DNA from: Gari tellinella
Taxonomy: Eukaryota; Mollusca; Bivalvia; Cardiida; Psammobiidae
DNA: 64,000 nucleotides
Direction of reading: 5' to 3'
Assembly (NCBI GenBank): GCA_922989275.2
Contig: OV277871.1
Coordinates: 4,650,001 to 4,714,000 of the forward strand
Shown: piece by piece, positions 22,131-35,100 of the stretch
How the letters are laid out: every line of letters begins with the position of its first letter
How positions within the stretch are numbered: the stretch's first letter is position 1
Position numbers and translations under genes: made by a program
Notes under the pieces: generated by a model
Database searches by the model: none
Told to the model about the DNA's origin: nothing
What the model saw: only the letters and a program-made list of their open reading frames with translations

Positions 22131-23343
22131 AGCTCACCTGAGCCAAAGGCTCAAGGTGAGCTATTGGGATGGCCCTGTGTCCGTCGTCGTTAGTCGTCCG
22201 TCGTCGTTAACAATTGCTTCAAATGACATCTCCTCCTATACCGCTTGACAGAATTCAACCAAACTTTACAGAAATGTTCCTTGGGTCAAGCTCTTTCAAA
22301 TTTGTTCAAAGAATTAAAAACAATGCAGAACTCTGGTTGCCATGGCAACCAAAGTGAAAAAATAAGGAAATCTTAAAAAATCTTCTTGTCAAAAACTGCA
22401 AGGGCCAGACCTTAGATATTTGGCACATAGCATCATCTACAGGTCCTCTATCAAGCTGGTTCAAATTATGCCCCTTGGGTCAAAATTGGCACCGCCCCGG
22501 GGTCACAGATTTTCATAGAGTTATATAGTGAAATTTTCAAACGTCTTCTTCTCTGAAACTAATGTGGCCAGAGCTTTGATATTTAGCATGGTGACACTTC
22601 TAGATGTCCTTTACCAAATAGTTCTGGTCAGTTGCATAACTAGGTCACAGGAGCTAAAAATAGATTTTTTTCATTGAAAACTTAAAAACATCTTCTTGTC
22701 TGACACTACAAGGGCCAGAGCTTAGATATTTGGCACATAGCATCGCCTACAGGTCCTCTATCTAGTGTGTTCAAATTATGTCCCTTGGGTCAAAATTGGC
22801 CCCGCCCCGGGGGTCTCAGTTTTACATAGAGTTATATAGTGAAATTTTCAAACGTCTTCTTCTCTGAAACTAATATGGCAAGAGCTTTGATATTTGGCCT
22901 GGTGACACTTCTAGATGTCCTATACCAAAATTGTTCAAAAGATTCTGGTCGGTTGCATAACTAGGTCACAAGAGCTAAAAATATATTTGTTTTTCAATGA
23001 AAACTTAAAGAAGTCTTCTTGTCTGAAACTACAAGGGCCAGAGCTTATATATTTGGCACATAGCATCGCCTACAGGTCCTCTATCAAGTTTGTTCAAATT
23101 ATGCCCCTGGGGTCACAGTTTTACACTGAATTATATAGAGAAAATTTCAAACGTCTTCTTCTCTAAACTAATATGGCCAGAGATTTTATTTTCGGTATGG
23201 TGACACTTTTAAATATTCTTTACATAATTTGTTCAAATTGTTCCGGTCTGTTGCATATCTAGATCAGTCCTGGACATAAATTATTATCTCCATTTTTTCA
23301 GCTATTCTCAGGTGAGCGAAATATGCCCCATTGGGCTCTTGTT
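22131..23343 (+). mobile_element. Tandem-core element with terminal hairpins (copy 1)
   Basis: It opens with a hairpin (agctcacctgagccaaaggc, mirrored to tcaaggtgagct), then gtccgtcgtcg-rich sequence, then roughly three rounds of a core of about 310 bases made of two related halves (gggccagagcttagatattt; tctgaaactaatgtggccag), and ends ggtgagcgaaatatgcccca, ttgggctcttgtt. The 3' end is a small hairpin (GCCC-catt-GGGC) followed by CTCTTGTT. No terminal inverted repeat of the usual cut-and-paste kind is seen. The design resembles bivalve pearl-type or Helentron-related non-autonomous elements; that assignment is inference. Confidence 0.8.
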
Positions 23344-24198
23344 TAATATTCTTTTACATAAAATATAACAAGACGATGTAAATTTATTTATTTTTTGTTT
23401 TAATTTCAAGTTGAGATCATCATTCACCGATTTACAATGCCATTTTAAGTTGTTTTTAGACCCGCTTCACCCAACGTAAAATGGGGTCTCCCATGACGTC
23501 GCATACCATTCACAAGTCGGCCATCTTTGTAAACAGCTGAAGCCAAATTTATTATGGGGAAAACACATTTTTCACGATATTTCGTCATTCACAGTCCGGA
23601 TAAATCTTAAACTTTGCATGCAAGTTTGTAAAAAATGATGTGATCGTCTCATGCAGGTAAAAAGTTGATATTGTTTGAAATAAAAAAAAATCTCGATACA
23701 AATTCAGTGACAGAGCTGAGTGAAAAGGACAGTAGAACTTTATTTCCAACAATAATTTCAAAATATTTCAGAAATTTTTAAACGAAACTTTAATACATAA
23801 TTGGAATCTAGATTAAGATCTATAAACAGTAACTTCATACACGAACTACTAATAAAAGTAATTGGTTTGTTTTCTTATAGTTTCTGATCTCAAAATAGAA
23901 ACATTATAGTCATCAGGATATGATGTAATGAAAGAGTTAATGAAGCTTATCTATAATCTGCTAGAATTCAGCTTCATGATCAATTTTAAGATTTAGTTTT
24001 CTTTTAAAAGAATGTTTAAATCACTCCATTTAACTATTTTTTATAAAACTTAGTGGCTGATTAAACAATAATACACAATTAAAAATACAAGTCATCTTTT
24101 TAAAACTGATCTAAATACTTAAAAATAAATATATTTTTGTCCAACACCAAATTTATTGAATTTTATTAAATTAACTTGTCATGCGATCAAAGTATAAC
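23344..24198. other. Spacer between the inverted element pair
   Basis: 857 bases including the inverted partner (about 23590-23737) of 20041-20180. No gene is seen. Confidence 0.5.
23590..23737. repeat. Inverted partner of 20041-20180
   Basis: gatcgtctcatgcaggtaaa, aaaaaaatctcgatacaaat and tcagtgacagagctgagtga are the reverse complement of 20041-20180. The two copies may be the ends of a larger, invaded element or two insertions of one repeat. Confidence 0.7.
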
Positions 24199-25454
24199 AA
24201 ACAAGAGCCCCATGGGGCATATTTCGCTCACCTGAGAAAATAGCTGAAAAAATGGCGATAATAATTTAGGTCCAGGACTGACCTAGATATGCAACAGACC
24301 CGAACAATTTGAACAAATTATGTAAAGTATATTTAAAAGTGTCACCATACCGAATATAAAAGCTCTGGCCGTATTAGTGTCAGAGAAGAAGAAGTTTCAA
24401 ATTTTCTCTATATAACTCTATGTAAAACTGTGACCACAGGGGGTGGGCCAATTTTGACCCCAGGGGCATAATTTGAACAAACTTGATAGAGGACCTGTAG
24501 GCGATGGTATGTGCCAAATATCTAAGCTCTGGCCCTTGTAGTTTCAGAAAAGAAGATTTTTTAAGTTTTCATTGAAAAAAATCTATTTTTAGCTCCTGTG
24601 ACCTAGTTATGCAACCGACCAGAACCATTTGAACACTTTTGGTTTAGGACAGCTAGAAGTGTCACCATACCAAATATCAAAGCTCTGGCCATATTAGTTT
24701 CAGAGAAGAAGACGTTTGAAAAGTTCACTATATAACTCTATGTAAAACTGTGACCCCCCGGGCGGGGCCAATTTCGACCCCAGGGGCATAATTTGAACAA
24801 ACTAAATAGAGGACCTGTAGGCGATGCTATGTGCCAAATATCTAAGCTCAGGCCCTTGTAGTTTCAGACAAGAAGATTTTTTAAGTTTTCAATGAAAAAA
24901 AATCTATTTTTAGCTCCTGTGACCTAGTTATGCAACTGACCAAAACCATTTGAACAATTTTGGTAAAGGACATCTAGAAGTGTCACTATGCCAAATATCA
25001 ATGCTCTGGCCACATTAGTTTCAGAGTAGAAGACGTTTGAAAATTTCACTATATAACTCTATGTAAATCTGTGACCCCCGGGGCGGGGCCAATTTTGACC
25101 CCAGGGGCATAATTTGAACAAACTTGATAGAGGACCAGTAGATAATGTTATGTGCCAAATATGTAAGCTCTGGCCCTTCCAGTTTTTGACAAGAAGATTT
25201 TTTAAGATTTCCTTATTTTTTCACTTTGGTTGCCATGGCAACCAGAGTTCTGCATTGTTTTTAATTCTTTGAACAAATTTGAAAGAGCTTGACCCAAGGA
25301 ACATTTCTGTAAAGTTTGGTTGAATTCTGTCAAGCCGTATAGGAGGAGATGTCATTTGAAGCAATTGTTAACGACGACGGACGACTAACGACGACGGACG
25401 CCGGACACAGGGCCATCCCAATAGCTCACCTTGAGCCTTTGGCTCAGGTGAGCT
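24199..25454 (-). mobile_element. Tandem-core element with terminal hairpins (copy 2, inverted)
   Basis: This is the reverse-complement copy of the element at 22131-23343. On the minus strand it starts at 25454 with the AGCTCACCTGAGCC hairpin and ends at 24199 with GCCCCATGGGGC then CTCTTGTT. The 3' stem differs from copy 1 and is here a perfect GCCCC/GGGGC pair. Confidence 0.82.
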
Positions 25455-25960
25455 AATAAAAAATGCAGAAATGGCTTCTGCAAGAAAAAATACAACATAT
25501 TTTCAAATTCCATCAAGATATCTTGAAAATTAAAAAAGTTACAGCAATTTTTAAAAAGAAGTATCTTATTTTGGTTCCGTCGTGACGCGGATATACGCCT
25601 ATGAAATGGGGGTAAAAAATTTCCTAAAAATCACCGGTTTTCTGTAATTTTAAAATTGCTGTTACTTTTTTTCTAGAAGAGATATCTTAATGATTTAAAC
25701 TATTTTACAAAGGTATCAACAATACCTTTCATTTAAAACTACTTCTGTTACCATTGGTGAAGTTTAAAAAATTTAATGGGGATGCCAATAATAAAGCATC
25801 TAGCCGAATGATCATCCAATGTCTGTATCTTTTTACTGCTGCATACGATGCAAAATTAAAACGGTGCATTCTACATAAGAGTACTATTATATGTTGCGAA
25901 TTACAGTTATTTGAGATAATTATCACTTAATATTCACCTGATATAAATGCTCTAAGTCGT
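25455..25960. other. Intergenic, no gene seen
   Basis: AT-rich DNA; the frame at 25729-25926 (minus) has no features. Confidence 0.4.
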
Positions 25961-26220
25961 TTAACCCTTTACCCCATAGAAGAGACTTTTAGCGTATTCA
26001 TTTTATTCTTCCGCTGAAGTAAATAGTTCCAGTTTATACCCTTATGAACAATTACCATAACAAATATTTTATATAGCCTAGCAGAAGGTAGTTTAAAGCA
26101 AGCTGAAAGTAAAGCAGAATGTGCCTGTGCCTTGAGGCACATTCTGCTTTACTTTCAACCTACTTTAAGTGATCACTATAGTATTTAATGTCATAAACGG
26201 GTTATTGGGTAAAGGGTTAA
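25961..26220. mobile_element. P1 palindromic MITE, TTAA-flanked
   Basis: It begins TTAACCCTTTACCCCATAG and ends TTGGGTAAAGGGTTAA. The central hairpin has arms aaagcaagctgaaagtaaag and ctttactttcaacctacttt with the tip tgtgcctgtgccttgaggca. TTAA duplications with CCC/GGG ends are the form of piggyBac-type MITEs. Confidence 0.85.
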
Positions 26221-26443
26221 ATCCGTTAGTAATTCACAAAATAAACTTGAGTGGACCCCCCAAAAAATGGGGGACAACACGGAAATATTTCAATTGTTGT
26301 CATGTGACACATGATCTTGCGAAATCCCTCAGGTCCCTGAGAAGTCAGACTCTCATCTATTTAACTTCATTCAGTTGTGATTCCGTGTGTTTATAATTCT
26401 GTGACCTATAGGTCCGCTATCAAATTTGTTCAAATTATGTCTC

Positions 26444-26770
26444 CAACGGGAGACAGCAATTATGTGCGTTGTTCGGAGGGAGTCGTTATAGGGAGGAACG
26501 TTTGCAAACAGCTTGAATCCAGATCAGACGCCGAGTAACGCAGCGTCTGATCTGGAATCAAGCTGTTTGTCACTCGTTATTACGTTTTTCTCTGTCAAAA
26601 TGTCCATTATGTAAATTTGAGAAAACAGCTGATGACAAGTGTAAGCAGACGACATAGCATTCGTGAATAGGTTGGACATACTTTTCCTGTATAGGGAATT
26701 GTGACAAGGGTCGTTGTAAGGAGGGAGTCGTTGCGGGGAGGGCCGTTGTAGAGAGGGAGTACTGTAGTAC
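26444..26770. mobile_element. Family F palindromic MITE (GGGAGG ends)
   Basis: Its outer parts are cggagggagtcgttataggg on the left and gttgtagagagggagtactg on the right. The central hairpin is caaacagcttgaatccagat/cagacgc mirrored around gagtaacgca. It shares parts with 47645-48024. Confidence 0.7.
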
Positions 26771-26986
26771 ATAATTGTATGGGGTGAATATTCAGATGGT
26801 CATTGATATGTGTTACAAGTAGATAGTGATACCGTAATACTGTTTGCTCTAGGTTAGTGATCTACTATCATGATTGCTTTCACTTAACCTAACAAGATCT
26901 CTTGTCATTTGCAGTCATGGATCTAGATCTTACAGTTGGTTGTGCTTATTCCTTTTCCCCAATTGTGTTCAATTCTTTATTTGCTT

Positions 26987-27251
26987 TTAACCACCTACCC
27001 AATGAATATGCCTTTTTAATATGCCTTTAATTTTTTAATTCCTCAACTGAAGAAAATAGTTTCAATTTATACAGTTATCAATATGCAACATAGAAATATT
27101 TTCTATATCCTAGCAGATGATAGTTTAAAGCAGGCTGAAAGTAAAGCAGACTGTGCCTTAAGGCACATTCTGCTTTACTTTCAACCTGCTTTAAGTTTAA
27201 ATGGCGACTTGTTTCGGAATACTAGAAACAGGCTATGGGGTAATTGGTTAA
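26987..27251. mobile_element. P1 palindromic MITE, TTAA-flanked
   Basis: TTAACCACCTACCC at the left and GGGGTAATTGGTTAA at the right enclose the hairpin 27125-27195 with tip tgtgccttaaggcaca. Confidence 0.8.
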
Positions 27252-27312
27252 AGCTGGCTGAATGTTAAGCAGATAGCTCTTAGAGGAGCTTTCTGCTTTA
27301 CTTTCAGCAGCC
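27252..27312. repeat. Partial P1-like hairpin abutting the previous element
   Basis: agctggctgaatgttaagca is mirrored loosely by tgctttactttcagcagcca around tagctcttagaggagct. Confidence 0.55.
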
Positions 27313-27394
27313 ATCTATCAGGATGCAGGAAACATTTCACATGGTAGATGGCAGTTCTGCGAAGAATAACTAAAGACATATCTATTGGAGAAAA

Positions 27395-27650
27395 TATTAA
27401 CTGTCATCATTTACACCATGGACCTGTTTAAAATATACTCATTAGATTTGCAAACAGTGTAGACCCAGATCAGAGGGCTCCTAGAGGAGCACTCTGGTCT
27501 GGGTCTACACTGTTTGCCAATTTAGAGCAGTATTAATCAAACTACCCAGAATTCCAAGTAGACTGGTTAATGCGTTTTGGTAACTAAAAATATCCACAAG
27601 GGAGCCTAATAAACCATGAGAGTTACTTCGTGTTAAAAGAGTTAACTATG
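27395..27650. mobile_element. Family B-type MITE (GTGTAGACC hairpin)
   Basis: It has caccatggacctgtttaaaa near the left and gttaaaagagttaa at the right, with the hairpin tttgcaaacagtgtagaccc/agatcagagggctcc mirrored around tcctagagga. The copy at 37133-37376 has the same parts. Confidence 0.7.
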
Positions 27651-27941
27651 ATATGAAGTATGTCAGTTGTACATGGTAGTGAAGACCAAATGCTGGGCCA
27701 ATTTGTAATGACAAAAGAGAAAAACTGGTAGTAGTGCTCTAGTAAGCAAAACACTTACGGTTTGGGAACGGTCCCGAACCGGATATGTACAACCTTTTGC
27801 AAACAATGTATACAGACCCATCAGGGTCTGCATAGGTTGTCATACTTTTCAATATTTTGGGACAAACTCTTGAGAGTCGCTGTAAACTGGTCATTTATCA
27901 GAAAACAGATGAGTCCATAAAAAATTTCAGCATCGTAAGGG

Positions 27942-28176
27942 TTAACCTTTATCCTGCTGGGCCAAAATGACACAAATTCTCTAACAGACTGGTTCCCGTG
28001 TCTAGAGATGGTCGAAACCAGTCTGTACTTGGAATACTGGGTGGTTTTAAATACTGGTCTAAATTAGCAAACAGTGTAGACCCTGATCAGAGGGCTCATA
28101 AAGGAGCCCTCTGATCTTGGTCTACACTGTTTGCAAATGTAATGAGCATATTTTAAACAGGTTCATGGTGTTAACT
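27942..28176. mobile_element. Family B-type MITE, inverted copy
   Basis: It runs from gggttaacctttatcctgct to caggttcatggtgttaacta with the hairpin agcaaacagtgtagaccctg mirrored around gctcataaaggagc. It is in the opposite orientation to 27395-27650. Confidence 0.65.
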
Positions 28177-28318
28177 AATTACTAGTAATTAATGCAAATT
28201 GACAGACAATGCAGACCTTGATCAGATGGCTTCTTTATACTGTTTTCATAGGACAAGTGTGCTCTTCACAGAGTACAAGTATACTTATCCTCATCACTAG
28301 GATTGAAGTATTATAGCA

Positions 28319-28514
28319 CTCAACTCCAGATAAGAGGAGTAAACTGAATTATTCCAAAAATTTCCCCACTCATTTCAGCACCAAATCCTATGGTGTTACT
28401 ACTTATTAGAATTGTCTCGAAGAGACGATTCTAATATGTAGTGACACCATAGGGTTAAAAGCAAAAATAAAGATTTTAGTTGTTGAAACACTCCCCTTAT
28501 CTGGAGCGGGGCTG
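28319..28514. mobile_element. Family C palindromic MITE
   Basis: ACTCCAGATAAGAGGAGTAA and ACTCCCCTTATCTGGAGC are the ends. The central palindrome carries the CTATGGTGTTACTACTTATT and GTCTC/GAGAC words. tagcac and tagcag flank it as a worn 6-base duplication. Confidence 0.8.
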
Positions 28515-29051
28515 TAGCAGGCTAAAGGCTGAGATAAAACTGAACTTTGATGTGGTCACCAGCACTAGGCGAGATCACTCTATGCACTAGTGTATGTAAC
28601 ATAAGACAAGCGAGAGGCTGACTGTGGTTTATAGTCGCTGCAACTGTGGTTAACTGTGATTGGTAATTGTTTGTGTTGAAGCTGTCAATATTTTAAGCTT
28701 GTGGAAGGAACTTTCTGTCTGTGTCAATTTTAGACAATTTTTAATTTTTAGCTGACATTCAGTCTTGTTAGATGGTATAATCTTTGATAGCACTGATAGA
28801 TTTGTTTTGCGATAAATTTCCATTGAAGAGAATACTCAGAAAAGTACAGTGAGGTACTCAGGTTTTTACAGAAATTCAATGATGACAAGTGTTGAAACAA
28901 ATGGCATATGTTGAACATGAAAACATTGGTTGTTTGGCTGTGTTAGAGATCTATAGGTCGTGTCCGAGTTAGGTATCTTGAAGCTGAGACGGACAGACGG
29001 TAGTTGTAGTGAGAAGATTTAAGCAGCAGTCTGCTGTGTGTTTAAAGTGAT
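28515..29051 (+). promoter_or_regulatory. Upstream region and presumed 5' UTR of the receptor gene
   Basis: This is the only repeat-poor stretch before the start codon. It has several AT-rich TATA-like words but no element I can name. The transcription start cannot be set from sequence. The UTR probably includes gacggacagacggtagttgt shortly before the ATG. Confidence 0.35.
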
Positions 29052-29165
29052 ATGATGCAGACACCAAGACCTCTAAGTGCATTAGAACTGCAACTGACAG
29101 CCTCACATGAGAACTTGATGGGGCGATCTGTCGCTTCAGTAGTGTACCACGCTACTTCAAAACCT
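29052..29165 (+). CDS. Receptor exon 1 (start codon, residues 1-38)
   Basis: Starts with two adjacent ATG codons (MMQTPRPLSALELQL) and ends at TCAAAACCT before GTAAGTTT, a strong donor, phase 0. No upstream in-frame ATG was preferred, because the 5' sequence is not open for long. It is polar and probably cytosolic. Confidence 0.65.
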
Positions 29166-32100
29166 GTAAGTTTCTTTATTATAATGCCTTCTTATGATAT
29201 AGAGGTCTGCATGTATCTTTACAGTAAAATACAAGATTCTGTATCGTCGGTATTTAACTGGTTGTTTTACTCCAATCTCGTTTTCGATTAAGCTTGACAT
29301 CATTTACATACATGTACAAGTTCCGTGTTATTCTTTGCGGCATACAAGAATTCTTGGTCTGCTTCAAATAACTAATGTTTCTGGATATACATGTAAAATG
29401 ATTTAACCAACTATTTACTTGTCTTTAGTGTGTATTCAAGGCATATAATAAACACATCACCAGTTAAGAAATGAATTGCGTACTTCCGGCATTCATGAGC
29501 TGATGGCACTTCCATGCTGTTACTAGCAAAGTGCGTGAAGCCCGAAATTTAGACTTTTAACCGGTAAACTTTCTCGTTATGTTTAAAACCCCTTTTGAGA
29601 CATTTAAAAGCACACGAATTTACGAAATACTTGTATTATAAGCATCTTAAATTTAGTTCGCGTTTTTTAAAACCGATTTACTCACACGCCATATTTGATT
29701 ACTCCGCGTTAACCGCGCCTACCATACGGACTTCTCTGTATCGATTTGAAAGTGATCAGTATAGCTCCGCCCCTAAACCAGCTGGTTAGAACTGGATTTT
29801 AAGTGAACATTCATTGAAATATGCAACTCTGTTTTTAGAATAGTGTTATATAAGGACAATGCGGGGCAAATGTAAATATTTGGCAATGTGCTACAGGGTG
29901 TTGTATTCAGCTCTTGATGTTTTTGCTGGAAACAACCGATCAGACTCGCACCAACTTGGGGAAGGCGTTCATCAGGACAGCTATTTCAGCCAATATCGTC
30001 TCCAACTGAATACATCATCCTGTATTGCACTGTCAACTGGTAATGTGTATGTGTTCTTTCCCATTTAAATGAAAATAAACCTAATGCATTAACTCTTTGC
30101 ATGCTGGGTAATTTTTTCACCTGCATCAATTTGTAGTCTGGCAAACTGCTATCGTTCTAAAATTAGAATTTTTCAAATTTTCTTTTAAATTCAGTCTCAG
30201 AATGGCAAACAGTTTGGATCCTGATGAGACGCCGCTTTACGCGGCGTCTCATCTGGATCCAATCTGTTTGCAGAGATGATCACTATGGCAGTTATATCCG
30301 CCGCTAGCATGCAAAGAGTTAATAGTTTTTATGCCCTCTGCATTTATTGAATTATAGTTGTGTGAGGCATATATCATTTCATACCAGTAGTGCTCCTGTC
30401 TTGTCTGTCCTTCGATCCAACCAGATTTTACAGTAAAGTTGCATCAAAACTTCTTACTGGAATACATGCACTTAGATACACAGTTTTTGCCTTGGACCAT
30501 TCCCAGTCCACAAATATCACCTAACCACAATTTGACTTTGACCTATAAATTTGGACTTAGAATATTTTAAATGGGCTAGTTCTGGGTTAACTAGACTAGC
30601 ATCAGTACTACTTGCTGTAAACGTTGATACTTACACTGTTCATTACCAATCCACTCATATCACTCAACGGCTATTTGACGTTGACCTAATTTAGACTAAC
30701 AATATTTTAATAGAGTTTTTAATGTTCCTGTTGACTTGACGCGACGTCTGATCTGGATTCAAGCTGTTTGTCGCTCGTCATTATGTTTTATCTATCAAAA
30801 TGTCCGCTTAAATGTAAATTTGAGAAAAAACAGCAGAAGATAATTTTATGCAGACGAATTTATTATATCAGTAAAAGCGTTAGACATAATTGTCCTGTTT
30901 AGGGAACTGCAGCAATGGTCTTTGTAAGGAGGGGGTCGTTGTTGGGAGGGCTGTTGTACGGAGGGAGCACTGTAGAATGGTTGGCTATTTAAACAGTTGT
31001 TGCTTTGGACCATTACCAATTCATATCACTGAACCTCAATTTGAAAACTGGTTCTTATACAAAGGAAATGTTTATAAAAGAACAATATAGAGCTCCATCA
31101 GCTGGCGGTACAGTATGGTGTGCTTATTTTATGGCATATTACCATTATCTTATATATCTAGTTGTTGACAAGTAAACAGGACTAGCAAATGCTATAGTGT
31201 ACTGGTTTAACCTTCAACTCTGCTGAGATTGTGAAATTGGTTCTTCTTTATATATAGATACAGAAAGAGTACATAAGTGACTAACAGTTGTGATCCTGAT
31301 CAGGTCTTCTTATGTAATGAGGGACCCGATTTGGATCTAAAGTACATGTATTTGCAACTGATGTCTTATATCCTGGTTTTAAGTGTTTAAAGTAGGACGT
31401 GTCACTGTACTGAATACTACTGATAATTAAGTTAACCCATTACCCATCATTACAAGGAAGGTACATGCAATTAAACCTCTCTATTGCAACTACTAATCTG
31501 TGTTAATTATTAGATGTCTGAAACAGGTGAGGCTTAAAGCAAGGTGAAAGGAAAACAGAAAGCTCCGTTTGGAGCTTTCTGTTTTACTTACACCTTGCTT
31601 TAAGCTGTCACCTGTCTTTTATACATTCAATTATCCTTCATTTTAGTGGTTGCAATAGACAGGTTTTACTGTACTTTGCCTTATATCAGATTATTTCCAA
31701 ATATTTTCATTTTCACAAATCATTATAGTTCAGAGATTAGATAATTGGTGTGTAGCATTGTCTAACCATCATCTGTCAAACATTTTTCAAATTACATGTA
31801 CATGTATAGCCCTGGAGTGAACAATCAAATCATGGCCTGAGGGTAGTAAAAAAAAGTTTGAATTTTAATGGTCTGTAGATAATTCCTGTAGACAGTGACA
31901 CCCCTCTAGGGGCTGAGTTATTTTCTAAACATGTCCTTGATCATCAATATTTAGATATAGCATATAAGAGCAATGAATTAATTCTTTAACTCTTTGCATG
32001 CTGGGTAATTTTTTGTCTGCAACAATGGTCATCTGCTACTGGTCTCATCAGGATCCAAACTGTTTGCAAAAGTTGGCATATTTTCATCGACAGCAAGCTA

Positions 32101-35100
32101 AGAGTAACATGCTGTAAGTAGTTTTTGTCTGCAACAATTGTTGTCTTCTACTGTTCTAAAACTAGAAAATTCTTAAAAAACAGGACAGAATGTCAAAGGG
32201 TTTGGATCTTGATAAAATGCCACATAACCTGGTGTCTGATCAGGATCCCAACTATTTGCAAAGGGTTAAATGCAGGCCATTTACATACAATACTTTATAT
32301 CCCGGCTGTACTTTTTCCAAGGTTCAGTGTAAAATTTCCATGGAATATGAATAATTTACGTGGAATTTACATGGAATTCTAAAAGTTCCATGGTTATTCG
32401 TAACAATTTCCAAGGTTTTTGTTTAGTCACCAAAATTTCCATGGTTTATGCATGCTTATGAACAAAAAAACCACGTAAATATCAAGAAAAAACCTTGGAA
32501 ACTCTTAAAACCTTGGCAAAAGCTCGGAAAAATTGGACTTTGGCAAAAATAAACACGGAACAATCTCGGAAATAAGAACTTAACCATTTTTTAGCACGGA
32601 AAATCCTTGTAAAATAATAACTTAAACAATTTGCACCTCGTAAAAATTGTACTTAGACATTTTCCAGCACGGAAAAACCTTGGAAGTACAACTTAGTGAA
32701 TTATAAATATAAGTAATATTTGCTACAATTGTAAGTTTCACAAAACAGTGAATATTATACACACACAGGACACCAGCTCACAACAATCAGAGGTCAGAGA
32801 TTTAAGTTGTCTGTTTATCTATACTTTAAAATGTGAATGTGGCAAAAATTAAAGACTCCAAACCAGTTCAGACTCCTGACAAAAGATTCATGGTAAGTTA
32901 CATAACTTACATAAATACAATTTTATCATGATCATAATATATTTTGGATATTTACATGATACAAACAAAAGCATGTGGTACCCCACCCACTAGTAGTTAA
33001 CTATTCCTCGTATATACATGTATATACTTTTCCATGGTATTTTGTCGAAACCACGTAAAATGGTTCTAATATTTCCATGGTTTTTTCCTAAATATTTTAC
33101 AAGGATTCCTCGTAAACTTTTCCGAGGATTTTTTGTTTCCGTGGTTTTTTGGAGAAAACCTTGGAAATTAAATATTTTACAAGGATTCGTCGTAAACTTT
33201 TCCGAGGTATTTTGTCAAACCATGTAAAAACCAAGGTCTTGTATTTTCTAAGGTTTTCTCGTCTTTTTTCCAAGGTTTTTGTAATATGACCGTCCGAATA
33301 CTCCGTGGTTTTTTCCATGGTTTTTTTTCATAAAACCTAGGAAAAAGTACAGCCGGGTTGGAACAAGACAGCGATGGCATTTTACTATTTAGCTTTATTT
33401 TTGTTCAACATGGCTTATAAGATTGTAAATGAACTTCTAGAATTTAAAATTGCTGAGCCTCAATGCCATATAGGATGCCTTCATGAATGGCATTGAATAT
33501 AGGAGGCTGCTTAAAGCAAGATAAAAGTAGAGCAGAAAGCTCTTAATATAGGAGTAACTTACACTTCTGACTATAGTGGAAAGGTTAACCCTTAGCCCGC
33601 CAAATAAATTGTCGTCTGCTATATTTCTCGTCTGCTTCAAGTTTCAAAGTGCTTCAAAGTTGCTCAAAATTGCTGAAAATGTTGTCCGAGTGTCAAACAG
33701 CTTGGATCCGGATGAGACGCCGAGTTACTCGGCGTCTCATCCGGATCCAAGCTGTTTGCATATGGAGCTATAGTTGTGACTGGCAGGCTAAGGGTTAATG
33801 TTCTGTTTTAGCAAATGAGTCGATGCAATTATGATATGGGCCACTACAAGAATAGTTGATATTGTTACACATTACAATCTAGTCTTTCCAAATAAACTCA
33901 TTTATTCTAAAATTATTATTCACATTGCAAACAATCTTGAGCCTGATCAGATGCTGGGTAACTCGGATCAGACTCCAAACTGTTTGCCACTCAGATTACA
34001 ATGAATAGTCGGAATTGTCAAAAAGTTGTAATTTCTGCATTTTATTGCAATTGCGTTTGCATTTTGTTTATGTTTAAATGGGAAGACAGCGTCTTCTCCA
34101 CTTGTATGACCAGACAGCATGAGCAGATTGTCACGCTTTACAGTAAGACCCATGTTCAGCTGCCATACAGTCTCTACAAATGCATGGCAGTACAGGTTTA
34201 GGCTTAATGCAGGATAATAGTAATGCAGAAAACTCAAACGAGGAGTTGTCTGTATTACTATTGCACTGCATTAAGTTGTCATCTGTCTTAAGACATGGTA
34301 TCTTGTTCTGAGTGGCTGGTGAAGGCAGATTTGTCTGTATATAATGTGAGTGTCATGATGTCCTGATTTCTGTTATTATCTTTATTTAATCTGTATCAGA
34401 TATGGTATGTGTGATTTGTGTACCCTCTGTAATTACTACTACTACTGCTTCATTACCCCACAAATACAATTTTGGTAATTAACCTTTGTAGTGCTGAAAC
34501 ATATCCATCCTTTACAAACAGTGTAGATCCAAATCATATAGGGCTCCTGAGTGAAGGAGTCTTTAAATCAGTGTTTTCATTTTTGGTCATATTTTCTCAT
34601 TTTTATGGACTAACTCCTAGAATGTTAATTTAAATTAGTCATTTATCAGGGAAAAGATGAGTTTACCCGGTATTTGAAACTTGAACATTACAAGGGTTGA
34701 GATTCAGCTAAATTTGGGGGTTTTTTCGGCAAAGCTTGTAAATCATAATTAATTTATAAATCATATCATGGAACGCATAATGATAAGATGCAATGTAAAG
34801 TATATTCACAATCTTCATCATCCAGTTCTGATTATACTAAGGTTTTCTTTTAATGTTGAGGCCTGGCTGTCTAGTCGGGAACGAAGTCTCTCTCTCCATG
34901 CTTGGCGATTTTGTAGGGTCCGGGATATATACATGTACTATGTAATTGGTAACTCTTTGTACGCTAGCGACGGAATCATGACTCTATGTGCAAATAGTTT
35001 GAATCCGGATTAGATGCTGCATAACACAGATGGAAACATAACCCAGCATGCAAATAGTTAATATATACATGCATGGCTGTAGTGTATATTATAAACAGTC

